Assembly (NCBI GenBank): GCA_016214845.1
Contig: JACRMS010000037.1
Span: 62,001 to 126,000, forward strand
Reading direction: 5' to 3'
From: Nitrospirota bacterium
GTDB lineage: Bacteria; Nitrospirota; Thermodesulfovibrionia; UBA6902
DNA: 64,000 nucleotides
Shown here piece by piece: positions 1 through 10,332 of the stretch. The translations under genes and the position numbers were made by a program. The notes beneath the pieces were generated by a model. That model did no database searches. It saw only the letters and a list, made by a program, of their open reading frames with translations, and was not told the origin of the DNA. How positions within the stretch are numbered: position 1 is the stretch's first letter; every line of letters begins with the position of its first letter.

Positions 1-1260
1 AAAAAGGTCGGCATATTCGATGACTCGCTCATCAGCCGTCTTTCAGACGCGGATGTGCGGGAACATATAAGGGCAACGTTTGTTCCTTTGATTCTTTCCA
101 GGACTACTTATATTGAAGATCGCCTTCAGCAGTATGAACCCGTATCTGTCTGTAACTGGAAGCCTTTTCAGGTGACACATTCAGAGACACGCCCAACGCT
201 TCCTGCAGAAAATACTCCGTTCAATCTTGTCCCTTGCAATAGAGAATTTGAAGTTGCGATGACAACATTCTTAAATCGTGCATCTGATGTACAGTCCTTC
301 TGTAAAAATGCAGGGCCTCAGTCGCTAAGGATAGATTACCTGTCAGGATCTGGAAGGCTTTCATTCTACACCCCTGATTTCATTGTTAGTAAGAAAGACG
401 GGAATTATCTGCTTGTAGAAACGAAAGGACGTGAAGATATTGACGTTCCATTGAAAGCAACTGCTGCTGTTTCCTGGTGCAAGGCAGCATCATCTCCAAA
501 AGTGAAATGGCAATATCTTTATGTGCCACAGGCAGTATTCAGCGGCTTTACTTCTAACAAAACAGAAGATTTGGTAAGGACATGTGCGCCATCTTTACAA
601 GAACTAATAAGGGAAAGGGCCCAACCACAATTGTCCTTACCGCTGGGTGAATATATTGAGGGAAAAATTACCGGCATTGAAGAATTTATCAACGCAACAC
701 ATCTTGATAAGTTGCCGTCGCGTTATAAAAAATCCATAGAACAGGCAATAGCAGTATTCCAATTTTTTGAGAAGAAGGAAGGCATGTCATTCGCTCCTGT
801 ATTTACTGCACTTCTCGGGCCGATTGATGAATCAGCCAAAGGACTTATAACTGATTTATTGCTGCCATTACTTCCGGCTATCCCTGCTGAACAGAAAAAC
901 TTTTTCGCCCCATATTATGGAAGCCTTAACAAAGGTACTACTGACTGGCTGAGAGCTAATGCCAGAAATCTTGAAAAGACGCTGGTTTTTAAAAATGGAC
1001 TTATGCCGATAGGGCTTCTGAAATTCTGTCTCGAATATTCTCAGGGCGACTATGACATCGGAGGCGTCTTTGATGCGGCAAAACAGAGTTTCTTCCGATT
1101 CGGCAAAGAAGGTTTATATGGCACTGTGAAAGATATATATGATTTCAGGAACACCTACATTGCACATCAGGAGAAAGAGTTGACCGACATTGATACAGCG
1201 AGAGAAGGGCTAATGAAATGGATTAGAGGATTGTATCAGATTTACTTTGCGCATCATTGA
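1..1260 (+). CDS. Type III restriction endonuclease, C-terminal part (truncated by window edge)
   Basis: The reading frame is open from base 1, so the gene starts outside the window; 419 residues and the stop are visible. The visible part looks like the C-terminal nuclease region of a type III restriction (Res) subunit. A PD-(D/E)xK pattern is present: Asp in 'TPDF' (codon at 376) followed by 'VETKG' with Glu at 418 and Lys at 424. The helicase motifs would lie upstream and are not seen. The last 250 residues are helical and do not match anything I recognise beyond the family. The internal GTG at 55 is not a real start. The next gene, acpS, starts 18 bp downstream but is unrelated. The family call is inferred from the nuclease motif and its layout; another helicase-nuclease defence protein is possible. 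Confidence 0.65.
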   Translation, partial: KKVGIFDDSLISRLSDADVREHIRATFVPLILSRTTYIEDRLQQYEPVSVCNWKPFQVTHSETRPTLPAENTPFNLVPCNREFEVAMTTFLNRASDVQSFCKNAGPQSLRIDYLSGSGRLSFYTPDFIVSKKDGNYLLVETKGREDIDVPLKATAAVSWCKAASSPKVKWQYLYVPQAVFSGFTSNKTEDLVRTCAPSLQELIRERAQPQLSLPLGEYIEGKITGIEEFINATHLDKLPSRYKKSIEQAIAVFQFFEKKEGMSFAPVFTALLGPIDESAKGLITDLLLPLLPAIPAEQKNFFAPYYGSLNKGTTDWLRANARNLEKTLVFKNGLMPIGLLKFCLEYSQGDYDIGGVFDAAKQSFFRFGKEGLYGTVKDIYDFRNTYIAHQEKELTDIDTAREGLMKWIRGLYQIYFAHH

Positions 1261-1278
1261 TAAAATAATGGAGCTATA

Positions 1279-1659
1279 ATGATCTACGGCATCGGCATAG
1301 ACCTTGTGAAGATTGAACGAATGAAGGAGGCCCATGAAAAATGGGGCATGAATTTTTTTAAGAAATTTCTTACAGAGAACGAGATCGCATATTGCTTTGA
1401 TAAAAAAGACCCTTATCTTTCCGCGAGCGTGAGGTTTGCGGCGAAAGAGGCGCTTGTCAAGGCGATAGGGTCGGAGGTCTTTGTCAATCTGAAAGACGTT
1501 GAGATCATGAATGACGAAAAGGGCAAGCCTTCAATCAAAGTCCACGGCGGGCTTGAGAGCTTTTTCAAAGACAAAGGGATCATGCATTGCCACCTGTCAC
1601 TGAGCCATGAGAAGGAATTCGGGATTGCCTGTGTGGTGCTGGAAGTAAACAGCCTATAG
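1279..1659 (+). CDS. acpS: Holo-[acyl-carrier-protein] synthase
   Basis: Transfers the 4'-phosphopantetheine arm from CoA to apo-ACP, a cytoplasmic step needed for fatty acid synthesis. The 126-residue length is normal for AcpS. The N-terminal 'GIGIDLVKIER' carries the Mg-binding Asp (residue 8), and 'FAAKEALVKAIG' (about 53-64) is the second signature with the catalytic Glu and Lys. The ATG is preceded by GGAG at a good distance. It begins the housekeeping block; acpS next to nnr (from 2398) is a common bacterial pairing, although here a divergent rseC-like gene lies between them. Confidence 0.95.
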   Translation: MIYGIGIDLVKIERMKEAHEKWGMNFFKKFLTENEIAYCFDKKDPYLSASVRFAAKEALVKAIGSEVFVNLKDVEIMNDEKGKPSIKVHGGLESFFKDKGIMHCHLSLSHEKEFGIACVVLEVNSL

Positions 1660-1725
1660 CGGTCAGCTTTCAGCTAATGGCAAGGGGCGCATAATCACCT
1701 TCCATCCGGCGGATTAACAGTCCCC

Positions 1726-2238
1726 TCACTTGCTGAATGCTGCGAGATAGTCCTTTTCCTCAGGGCTGGCTCCTATGAACTCTTTACAATCAGGCGGCTC
1801 TCGCAATATCCCTGTAATGTACAATTGTGTGGTCCTGTCAATTTTGCGGACTTTGTTTATGCAATAAATTAAAGAAATGATCAGCCCTGTAAATCCTGCC
1901 GCTGCATCCAGTCCCTTTATTCCTGACGACAGCGAAATTATATGGCCTGACGCGGCGCTGATAAAAAGGACGATGACAGGCAGGACATAGGTGAGCAGAT
2001 ATATTTTTATGTGCGTCTTTTTATCGAGCCCCAGCAAAACTGTGTCGCCTCTTTCAGCGCCAAAAGGATTCAGCACCTTCATGATCATCCCTGTTCCGCC
2101 TTTGCCGCATATGCCCGCCTGGGCCTTGCCGCATTCATTGCAGGATTTGCTCTTGTTTATAATGACCGTTGCCCCTGCGCCTTCCGTAGTAAGGACAGTG
2201 CCGGTTTCGAGTCCGCTTATTTCCCCTTGCGCTATCAT
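1726..2238 (-). CDS. RseC/MucC-family membrane protein
   Basis: A 170-residue protein with the RseC/MucC layout: a soluble N-terminal domain with a cysteine cluster (Cys33, Cys36, Cys44, in 'CNECGKAQAGIC'), a small beta-rich part, then two membrane segments at about 79-97 and 113-130 and a short cytoplasmic tail. In enterobacteria RseC modulates sigma-E signalling, and relatives belong to the Rsx/Rnf SoxR-reducing system. No rpoE, rseA or rnf gene is nearby, so its role here is open. The gene is divergent from nnr. Confidence 0.75.
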   Translation of the reverse strand: MIAQGEISGLETGTVLTTEGAGATVIINKSKSCNECGKAQAGICGKGGTGMIMKVLNPFGAERGDTVLLGLDKKTHIKIYLLTYVLPVIVLFISAASGHIISLSSGIKGLDAAAGFTGLIISLIYCINKVRKIDRTTQLYITGILREPPDCKEFIGASPEEKDYLAAFSK

Positions 2239-2397
2239 GTTCTTATCTTATCCCGGTCAAATCCCGTTTACTATGACCCAGATCATGATTGAAATTGATA
2301 ATTAAACAGCGGTATCTTATACTGGTCATAATTGGACATATAATGCAGGAGCAGGGTGCTCACGCCCTTACCAACAAAGAAACTATGAGGCAATAAT

Positions 2398-4014
<1,617 letters not shown>

Positions 4015-4039
4015 TTTAGATAATTGCGTAATCTGAAAT

Positions 4040-4735
4040 ATGGAACTGCTTATTCAGCCGCCAAATATTAATTCACCTTCTTCATTAAATATCAGGGCAT
4101 TTTTTACAACTAGGATATTTGCGAACGGTAACATAACTGACTCCGTGGCTGAAGAACTCGATATTCCCAGGGACAATATTTATATGCCGGTCCAGAAGCA
4201 TACTAACAAAATACATGTGCTCAACTCTGATAGGGAACCGGCAGTTGCCGATGCGGTGATTACTGACATGAAAGGAATATTAATCGGGATCCAGGTTGCT
4301 GACTGCGTGCCAATTCTTCTATATGATAAAAATAAAAAAATCATCGGCGCTGTTCACGCAGGCTGGAGAGGGACGGCAAAGCAGATTTTAAAGGGGACCA
4401 TAGCCGCCATGACGGAGAACTTCCATTGCTCCGCAAAAGATATATCAATCGCCATAGGCCCGAGCATCAGGCAATGCTGTTATGAGGTTGGAGATGAAGT
4501 GAAAGAAGATGTATGCAAAGTAACCGGAGAAGGGAATTATTATCTAAGAAAGAACGGCAGATATTTTATCGACATTGCAGCCGCCAATAAAATTCAGGCC
4601 CTGTCAATGGGTATCCCGGAGCAGAATGTCTGGCAGTCCAACGAATGCACATTTTGCAATCCTGAGAGGTTCCATTCTTACAGATATGCGAAAGACCATG
4701 CTGGTCGGCAGGGCGGGTTTATCGGAATGTGGTAA
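4040..4735 (+). CDS. pgeF: Peptidoglycan editing factor PgeF (YfiH, laccase-domain, polyphenol oxidase family)
   Basis: A 231-residue cytoplasmic protein of the multicopper-like YfiH/DUF152 family. Members act on purine nucleosides and, as PgeF, hydrolyse UDP-MurNAc-L-Ser to keep wrong amino acids out of peptidoglycan. Family signatures seen: 'QKHTNKIH' (about 53-60), 'ADCVPILL' with the metal-binding Cys (about 87-94) and 'HAGWRGT' with the His ligand (about 105-111), then 'GPSIRQCCYEVG'. It starts 25 bp after nnr, so it is probably co-transcribed with it. Confidence 0.9.
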   Translation: MELLIQPPNINSPSSLNIRAFFTTRIFANGNITDSVAEELDIPRDNIYMPVQKHTNKIHVLNSDREPAVADAVITDMKGILIGIQVADCVPILLYDKNKKIIGAVHAGWRGTAKQILKGTIAAMTENFHCSAKDISIAIGPSIRQCCYEVGDEVKEDVCKVTGEGNYYLRKNGRYFIDIAAANKIQALSMGIPEQNVWQSNECTFCNPERFHSYRYAKDHAGRQGGFIGMW

Positions 4736-4768
4736 GATAAACAAGTGAAATTAACTTAAATCGGAGGG

Positions 4769-5218
4769 ATGATGCTCAAGGCAAAAGACATTATGACGAA
4801 GGACGTGATCACCGTAAAACCCGAAGCTACAGTGGAAGAGCTTGCAAGGTTGTTTATGAATAATAAAATCAGCGGCGTGCCTGTAACTGATGAAAATAAA
4901 ATCCTTATCGGTATTGTTACGGAGAACGACCTCATAAGTCAGAATAAGCGTCTGCATATTCCGACGGTCATCAGGCTTTTTGATGCCTTCATCCTTCTGG
5001 GCTCCGGCAGGATCGAGGATGAGATCAGGAAGATGGCGGCAACCACTGTTGACGAGATCTGCGCCAGGAAAGTTGTATCAATAACGGAAGAAACAACTGT
5101 AGAGGAAATTGCGACAATAATGGCTGAACAGCACATTCACCTTCTTCCGGTGCTCAGAGGCAATACTGTAGTTGGAATAATAGGTAAAGCCGACATGGTC
5201 AGAGCCATGACTTTATGA
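4769..5218 (+). CDS. CBS-domain protein
   Basis: 149 residues made of two CBS motifs (about 8-62 and 88-146), each with the typical 'T.V.P..TVEEIA' pattern and the sequence 'GVPV' or 'LLPV'. A CBS pair folds as a Bateman module that binds adenosyl nucleotides; no effector domain is attached, so it would act by binding a partner. GGAGGG precedes the double ATG. Its stop overlaps the tsaE start by 4 bp (ATGA), which implies translational coupling. Confidence 0.9.
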   Translation: MMLKAKDIMTKDVITVKPEATVEELARLFMNNKISGVPVTDENKILIGIVTENDLISQNKRLHIPTVIRLFDAFILLGSGRIEDEIRKMAATTVDEICARKVVSITEETTVEEIATIMAEQHIHLLPVLRGNTVVGIIGKADMVRAMTL

Positions 5219-5634
5219 AGCTTGTAAGTAAGAGCGATGCAGATACAAAAGATGTTGGCTTCAAAATCGGGAAAAAACTGAAACCCGGAGACGTCGTTTG
5301 TATGTATGGTGAGCTTGGTTCGGGGAAAACAACCATGGTCAAGGGCATTGCTTCCGCCTTTGGGATTAAAGAGCGGGATATTACCAGCGCGAGTTTTACC
5401 ATTATCGCGGAGTATGACGCGAGTGTACCTTTTTATCATATTGACCTTTACAGAGTCACCCCTGAAGGCGCGCAGGAGCTTGGGTTACATGAATATCCCG
5501 GCACAGACGGCATAGCTGTTATTGAATGGGCTGAAAGGGCAGGGGAAGATATTCCTGAGAAAAGCATCAGGATAAAGCTGGCCCATATCGATGATAACCT
5601 GCGTGAGATCGAAATAGAGGGAATTGAAATATGA
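5215..5634 (+). CDS. tsaE: tRNA threonylcarbamoyladenosine biosynthesis ATPase TsaE
   Basis: ATPase of the TsaBDE complex that makes t6A at position 37 of ANN-decoding tRNAs. The Walker A motif 'GELGSGKTT' is at residues 32-40 and the family segment 'HIDLYR' at about 82-87. The 139-residue length is normal. It overlaps the CBS gene and nadK by 4 bp each. TrmO, which methylates t6A, is encoded elsewhere in the window (33416-33874). Confidence 0.95.
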   Translation: MKLVSKSDADTKDVGFKIGKKLKPGDVVCMYGELGSGKTTMVKGIASAFGIKERDITSASFTIIAEYDASVPFYHIDLYRVTPEGAQELGLHEYPGTDGIAVIEWAERAGEDIPEKSIRIKLAHIDDNLREIEIEGIEI

Positions 5635-6476
5635 AGAATATCGGCATCATTGCAAAAAGAGGCGAGCCTGAGGCAGTAAAAGCCGTTAAGGATTTTCTGA
5701 AGCGGTTAAAAGGGCAAGGGTTTAAATTTTTCATTGAGAGCGATGTGGCGGCGTTTCTGAAAGTTAAGGGCCATCCGAGAAAAAAGATCCCGTCAATGTC
5801 GGACATCATCATTGTCTTTGGCGGCGACGGCACGCTGTTGAGCATTGCGAGGCTTGTCGGGAACCTCGGTGTCCCTATACTCGGAGTGAATCTCGGCGGA
5901 CTTGGTTTTATCACTGAGATCGGCAGGGACGAGGTTGAAAAAGAAATAGACAAGGTCCTTTCGGGCCAATGCGCTTTCGAGGAGAGGATCATGCTTTTGG
6001 CCGACGTGTACAGGGGCGGCAAGAGAGTGGTCCGGCACAATGCGCTTAACGATGTGGTGTTGAACAAGAGCGCGCTTTCAAGGATGTTTGAACTCGATAT
6101 CCGCATTAATAATAAATATGCCAGCAGTTTCAGGGCGGATGGATTGATCATCTCCACACCTACAGGCTCTACCGCCCATTCTCTTTCAGCTGGCGGGCCG
6201 ATCCTGTATCCAACGCTTGAGACTTTTTTGATGACGCCCATATGTCCGCATACATTGACGAGCAGGCCTATTGTGCTGCCGGACACAATCGTGCTGGAGG
6301 CCACTATTAAAAGCGGTGACGACGTCTATCTGACACTTGACGGGCAGGTCGGGTTTCCTCTGAAAGTAAATGACAAGCTGAAGATCATGAAAGCTGATTA
6401 CAAAACAAAATTTGTCGTCCTTCACAGTAAGGATTATTTTCAGATATTGAGGACAAAGTTGAAGTGGGGAGAATAA
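5631..6476 (+). CDS. nadK: NAD kinase
   Basis: Phosphorylates NAD to NADP in the cytoplasm. 'GGDGTLL' at residues 64-70 is the nucleotide-binding signature; 'LGGLGFITE' and 'TPTGSTAHSLSAGGPI' (about 177-192) are the other two conserved blocks. 281 residues is typical. The start overlaps tsaE by 4 bp. A GTAGGGGCG-type palindrome begins 2 bp after the stop and could end transcription. Confidence 0.95.
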   Translation: MKNIGIIAKRGEPEAVKAVKDFLKRLKGQGFKFFIESDVAAFLKVKGHPRKKIPSMSDIIIVFGGDGTLLSIARLVGNLGVPILGVNLGGLGFITEIGRDEVEKEIDKVLSGQCAFEERIMLLADVYRGGKRVVRHNALNDVVLNKSALSRMFELDIRINNKYASSFRADGLIISTPTGSTAHSLSAGGPILYPTLETFLMTPICPHTLTSRPIVLPDTIVLEATIKSGDDVYLTLDGQVGFPLKVNDKLKIMKADYKTKFVVLHSKDYFQILRTKLKWGE

Positions 6477-6477
6477 T

Positions 6478-6505
6478 GTAAGGGCGTATCGCGATACGCC
6501 CCTCG
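6478..6505. repeat. GTAGGGGCG-family palindrome P1 (core GTATCGCGATAC)
   Basis: A palindrome with the left end GTAAGGGCG, a self-complementary core and the right end CGCCCCT. It begins 2 bp after the nadK stop codon. It belongs to the same family as the elements at 22839, 24172, 25740, 27526, 40214, 45580, 45656 and 62862. Confidence 0.85.
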
Positions 6506-6530
6506 TCTTGAGAATTTTAAAGGGTTTGTT

Positions 6531-7304
6531 ATGAGCAAGATTGAAATCGCAAGAAAGCTTGGAAGAGCAATAGAATTTTATGAGGAGTTAGGGTTTAAAT
6601 ACCTGCCGGTCAGGTTAGCGCAGAAGAGCAAAAGCACAAAAGTTCAAAAGTTCAAAAGTGAAGAGGTGCAGGAGTCATCCTCCGAAATCTTAAATCCTGA
6701 ATCCGAAATTAAAGGCCCTGCACTCCGGCCTCAAGTCTCCGCGCACGGTGACAAGGTGTCCGCGTTGAAAGAATTACGCGAGGAGATTGGCGACTGTCAG
6801 AGATGCAAACTTTGCCAGAAGCGTAAGAACATTGTTTTTGGCGAGGGTTCTTCGGATGCCAAACTAATGTTTATTGGCGAGGGCCCCGGCAGGGATGAAG
6901 ATATTCAGGCAAGGCCTTTTGTTGGAGAGGCGGGACAGCTTCTTACAAAAATGATCGAGAAAATGGGGCTGAAGCGCGGAGAGGTTTATATAGCAAACAT
7001 CGTAAAATGCAGGCCTCCTAATAACAGGGAACCGGAAGCGGACGAGATCGCAACATGCAGGCCGTTTGTTGAAAAACAGATCGAGATAATTAAACCGGAG
7101 GTAATTGTCAGCCTGGGCAAAGTAGCGTCTCACGCGCTTCTTAACGTGAAGACCCCCATAAGCAGATTAAGAGGAAATTTTTCTAAACGCGACGACATCC
7201 CGCTTATGCCGACTTTTCATCCCGCATACCTTTTGAGAAATCCCAAAGACAAATGGCTGACCTGGGATGATATGCAAAAGGTGCTTGAAAAGTTGAAGTC
7301 ATAA
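6531..7304 (+). CDS. udg: Family 4 uracil-DNA glycosylase (4Fe-4S)
   Basis: Removes uracil from DNA to start base excision repair. The catalytic domain starts near residue 75: Cys89 and Cys92 ('CQRCKLC'), with Cys at about 160 ('VKCRPPNN') and about 176 ('ATCRPF'), are the four iron-sulfur ligands; 'GEGPGRDED' is motif A and 'TFHPAYLLR' the C-terminal active-site motif. The protein is longer (257) than the usual 190-220 because of a linker at about 31-75, part of which is coded by an octamer array and a heptamer array. The short N-terminal region before it looks like a genuine alpha-helical extension seen in some members. Confidence 0.9.
   Translation: MSKIEIARKLGRAIEFYEELGFKYLPVRLAQKSKSTKVQKFKSEEVQESSSEILNPESEIKGPALRPQVSAHGDKVSALKELREEIGDCQRCKLCQKRKNIVFGEGSSDAKLMFIGEGPGRDEDIQARPFVGEAGQLLTKMIEKMGLKRGEVYIANIVKCRPPNNREPEADEIATCRPFVEKQIEIIKPEVIVSLGKVASHALLNVKTPISRLRGNFSKRDDIPLMPTFHPAYLLRNPKDKWLTWDDMQKVLEKLKS
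6623..6711 (+). repeat. Stuttering repeats inside udg (octamer array, then heptamer array)
   Basis: At 6627-6659 there are four 8-nt units based on AAAGTTCA; at 6682-6711 four 7-nt units based on AAATCCT (variants AAATCTT, GAATCCG). Both are translated in frame as a Lys/Ser/Glu-rich linker between the N-terminal helix and the Fe-S glycosylase domain. Two arrays of different unit length sit 20 bp apart. Confidence 0.8.
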
Positions 7305-7610
7305 TTACAAAATAGAGCGGCTTTTTACATTCAAACATAATCTGAGAGGGGACATTCATGCTGCATCCGGTCCAACACCCTGCGTTTTTTTTAGCGGGCA
7401 AATGATAAACGTCGCCCGTTAATGCGGACGGCGTAATATTGCCCAGAAAGTATCCGGGCAGCTTTGCCGGGTTAATCATTTTAATCAAACTCTTAACCCA
7501 TCTTGCTTTTCCTGTTAATTTATACTATCTTTCTATGTCGGTTGACGTAGAAAGATGTCAACTCCATAGCTGCTGACCCCTATATTGCAATCATCTTTGA
7601 AGGAGGCTTC
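7305..7610. other. Intergenic region with hairpin before the HIT gene
   Basis: 306 bp without a credible gene. The only clear structure is a 13-bp inverted repeat with one mismatch at 7527-7539/7544-7556 (ATCTTTCTATGTC and its partner, 4-nt loop), about 55 bp upstream of the HIT gene start. It has no T-run, so an operator or mRNA leader structure is as likely as a terminator. AAGGAGG lies just before the HIT start. Confidence 0.5.
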
Positions 7611-8132
7611 ATGAAAAGGTTGTGGGCGCCGTGGAGGATAGAGTATATCCTCGATGAAAACAAAAACAAGAGCTGTTTGTTCTGCGATATTTCAAAAGAA
7701 AGCAACAAGGCCAGAGACAAAAAGAACCTGATACTGTACAGAGGCAAAAATTGTTTTGTGCTGATGAATAAATATCCGTACAACAATGGACATTTGATGG
7801 TCATACCGTATTTTCATACCCCCACATTTGAAGGACTGGCTGATGATGTTTTATTTGAGCTTATGACGACGGTGAGAGAATCGATAGATATACTGAAGAA
7901 AGCCATGAACCCTGACGGATTTAACATGGGGCTTAATTTCGGCAAGGTCGCAGGGGCCGGAATGGAATCACATATGCATCTGCATATCGTCCCGCGCTGG
8001 ACAGGCGACACAGACAGTATGCCGATCATTGCTGAAACAAGGGTGATGCCGGAGCATTTAGGAGAGACGTACAAGAAGCTTTCTAAATTTTTTATGGGGA
8101 AGAGGGGTAAGCGAGTCAAATCCGGCCCATAA
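7611..8132 (+). CDS. HIT-family nucleotide hydrolase/phosphorylase
   Basis: 173 residues. The zinc-type 'CLFC' (Cys22, Cys25) follows the characteristic N-terminal 'LWAPWRIEYI', and the histidine triad 'HMHLHIVPRW' is at 121-130 with His123 the expected nucleophile position. This subgroup (Ap4A phosphorylase-like/HIT domain) acts on dinucleoside polyphosphates or similar nucleotides. A good Shine-Dalgarno (AAGGAGG) precedes the ATG. It stands alone, 270 bp before rpoD. Confidence 0.9.
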   Translation: MKRLWAPWRIEYILDENKNKSCLFCDISKESNKARDKKNLILYRGKNCFVLMNKYPYNNGHLMVIPYFHTPTFEGLADDVLFELMTTVRESIDILKKAMNPDGFNMGLNFGKVAGAGMESHMHLHIVPRWTGDTDSMPIIAETRVMPEHLGETYKKLSKFFMGKRGKRVKSGP

Positions 8133-8399
8133 CTATCCGGTAGCGATAAGTTAAGGTGCGCCATTTTCAAATTCCTCCATATTTGAATTTCACCTTGAAA
8201 AGCATTAAATATGAGAAAGTTACATTCATAATAAATTCATAATAATAAGGTATTTTAGCTTTAGCGTCCAATATCCGTTTAAATATATACACTGATTAAA
8301 ATATACATATAGACGTTTTATTCTTAATAGGGTGAGAATATAGAATTTATAAATAATTTATGTTAGACTTACAAGTTAAGTGTCAAAAAGGGAGCAGAT

Positions 8400-9824
8400 A
8401 TGAAGGAAAAAGATATATTTGATGAGATAATTGAAGTAGGCAAGAGGAGAGGCGTCCTCACTTACGATGAGATAAATGAGGCTTTACCCTCAGAGTTTTT
8501 CACCCCTGATGAGATAGAAGACCTTATGGACCTGCTCAGTGATATGGGGGTCCGTATTGTTGATGAAGAACAGGCTATACCACTTGAAGAAGCAGAGGCC
8601 CCGGAGTATGAAAAAACAGAAGATCTTGTCCAGGCATATTTCCACTCAATGGGGGACATATCCATCCTCACAAAGGACGAAGAAGTTGAACTCGCCAAAA
8701 AACTTGAAGAAGGAAAAGCAATAATTACGGAGATTATCCAGCCGTTCCCGATATGGAAAAAGATGGAGGAGAGCTTCGTAAGTGAAGAAGAAGTCCTCGA
8801 AGAAGATGAGCGGGCATTGCAGATCATGGATCTGACTTTAACCAGGCTCGAGATACTGGTAAGAAAGGCCAATGTTTTCGTGAGGGAATTGTCACAATAC
8901 GGCGGGTCGTTGAAATCGCTTAAGAATCTTATCAAAACTGAAAGCAGCAAGAAAAAGCCCAACGTCGTAAAATTGGCTGCAATGGAAGACATTGCCAACC
9001 GGGTGCAGCTTGCCTTTAAAAAGATTGAGGGTGAAGTTGGAATAAGGGTAGAAGACCTGTTGAACAAATGGGAAAGGGTGAGCAGGGCGCAGGCCTTTGT
9101 GCTTGAGGCAAAAAATGAATTGATCACCAGGAACCTCAGGCTGGTTGTAAATATCGCAAAGAACTATGTCGGCAGGGGACTGCCGCTTCTGGACCTTATA
9201 CAGGAAGGCAACATCGGCTTGATGAAAGCGGTGGATAAATTCAAACATGAGAAGGGCTTTAAGTTCAGCACATATGCCACGTGGTGGATAAGACAGGCAA
9301 TAACAAGGGCGCTCATAGACCAGACAAAGACGATCAGGGTGCCGGTCCACATGATGGAGTTCTATAACAGGGTCACAAAGGCCTCAAGAGAACTTACACA
9401 GGAGCTCGGCCGAGAGCCTACCGATGAAGAGATAGCAAAAAGGCTCGATGTCGCGACAAGAAAAGTCGAAGAAGTCTTCAGGGCCATTCAGGACCCGATT
9501 GCTTTGCAAACCCCGGTAGGTGACGAGGACACGGAGCTGGAAGACTTTATCGGAGACAAAAATAGCCCTTCACCTTACACGGACGCTGAAGGCAAGGAAA
9601 TATCAGGCTACATCAAAAAAGTCCTCGGCACACTGACCCCAAAAGAGGAAAGGGTCATCAAGATGAGGTTTGGCATCGGCGCTGAACGGGACCACACCCT
9701 TGAAGAGGTCGGAAGATACCTCAATATAACAAGAGAAAGGGTCAGGCAGATCGAGGCAAAGGCCCTGAGAAAGCTGAAACACCCAAGCAGGCTCAAGGCG
9801 CTTAAAGCGCTGGTCAGCTCATAA
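8400..9824 (+). CDS. rpoD: RNA polymerase primary sigma factor (sigma-70, group 1)
   Basis: 474 residues with region 1.1 (about 1-60), region 1.2 and a shortened non-conserved insert, region 2 from about 243 ('RNLRLVVNIAKNY' to 'GFKFSTYATWWIRQAI'), region 3, and region 4.2 with the HTH ending 'NITRERVRQIEAKALRKL'. The presence of region 1.1 and the perfect 2.4 and 4.2 helices make this the housekeeping factor and not an alternative one. It is shorter than the 613-residue E. coli protein, as in many lineages. No dnaG precedes it. The AT-rich 268 bp upstream should hold its promoter; an intrinsic terminator follows. Confidence 0.96.
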   Translation: MKEKDIFDEIIEVGKRRGVLTYDEINEALPSEFFTPDEIEDLMDLLSDMGVRIVDEEQAIPLEEAEAPEYEKTEDLVQAYFHSMGDISILTKDEEVELAKKLEEGKAIITEIIQPFPIWKKMEESFVSEEEVLEEDERALQIMDLTLTRLEILVRKANVFVRELSQYGGSLKSLKNLIKTESSKKKPNVVKLAAMEDIANRVQLAFKKIEGEVGIRVEDLLNKWERVSRAQAFVLEAKNELITRNLRLVVNIAKNYVGRGLPLLDLIQEGNIGLMKAVDKFKHEKGFKFSTYATWWIRQAITRALIDQTKTIRVPVHMMEFYNRVTKASRELTQELGREPTDEEIAKRLDVATRKVEEVFRAIQDPIALQTPVGDEDTELEDFIGDKNSPSPYTDAEGKEISGYIKKVLGTLTPKEERVIKMRFGIGAERDHTLEEVGRYLNITRERVRQIEAKALRKLKHPSRLKALKALVSS

Positions 9825-9848
9825 TAATTTTCACAAGAGCAACGTGAA

Positions 9849-9885
9849 GGGAGCAGGATGATTTTCCTGCTCCCTTTTTTATTGT
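9849..9885 (+). terminator. Intrinsic terminator of rpoD
   Basis: Perfect 10-bp GC-rich stem GGGAGCAGGA at 9849-9858 with its complement at 9865-9874, a 6-nt loop, then six T residues. It lies 24 bp after the rpoD stop. Confidence 0.93.
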
Positions 9886-9908
9886 TTGCGGATAATATGG
9901 CTTAAATT

Positions 9909-10328
9909 TTACCTGTCAGTTGAGTGTAAATTTAATAGCTCCTGCCTTAACAATACAAGCCGCTGGAAGGATCCAATGAAGTTCCTGTAAGCTCTAACAT
10001 CGTCCCCTTTCATGCTTTCAAGCAAAGGGTTGCAGAAAAACCACGTGCAGCGGAACGGCCTCATCCAGCGTTCAATAGAGCATCCTTCAGCATTAAGAAA
10101 CCCGCAGGGGTCAGCATCATTCCTGTCAGGTCCTAAGCATGGCGCTTCAACCTTCAAAGCTGAAAGAAAGGTCATGTCCTTCTCATCATGCCTGCCGTGT
10201 TGATTTATGCAGCAGACCTTCTCGCATAATGGACAGACCAGCGCAGTGTGTTTTTGTATGAAAGGCCCGACAGCCTCAAATGCTTCCCTGAGTTCACGGG
10301 CGATTTGTGGTTTGTTGTTAATGTTCAT
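9909..10328 (-). CDS. YkgJ/UPF0153-like cysteine-cluster protein
   Basis: 139 residues with the CxxCxxxCC cluster at Cys32, Cys35, Cys39 and Cys40 ('CPLCEKVCC') and further Cys residues in the second half ('APCLGP', 'DPCGF', 'EGCSIE', 'FRCTWFFC'). The pattern fits the UPF0153/YkgJ family, thought to bind zinc or an Fe-S cluster; the function is unknown. It sits 4 bp after the STAS-HATPase gene on the same strand, so the two are probably one transcription unit. Confidence 0.65.
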   Translation of the reverse strand: MNINNKPQIARELREAFEAVGPFIQKHTALVCPLCEKVCCINQHGRHDEKDMTFLSALKVEAPCLGPDRNDADPCGFLNAEGCSIERWMRPFRCTWFFCNPLLESMKGDDVRAYRNFIGSFQRLVLLRQELLNLHSTDR

Positions 10329-10332
10329 TCAA

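Noticed and set aside
2011-2305. Plus-strand ORFs of 93 and 104 residues opposite the rseC-like gene
   Set aside because: They overlap a clear family gene on the other strand, have no ribosome site and show no recognisable sequence.
8462-9127. 221-residue minus-strand ORF opposite rpoD
   Set aside because: Serine-rich mirror frame of the sigma factor gene, with no support of its own.
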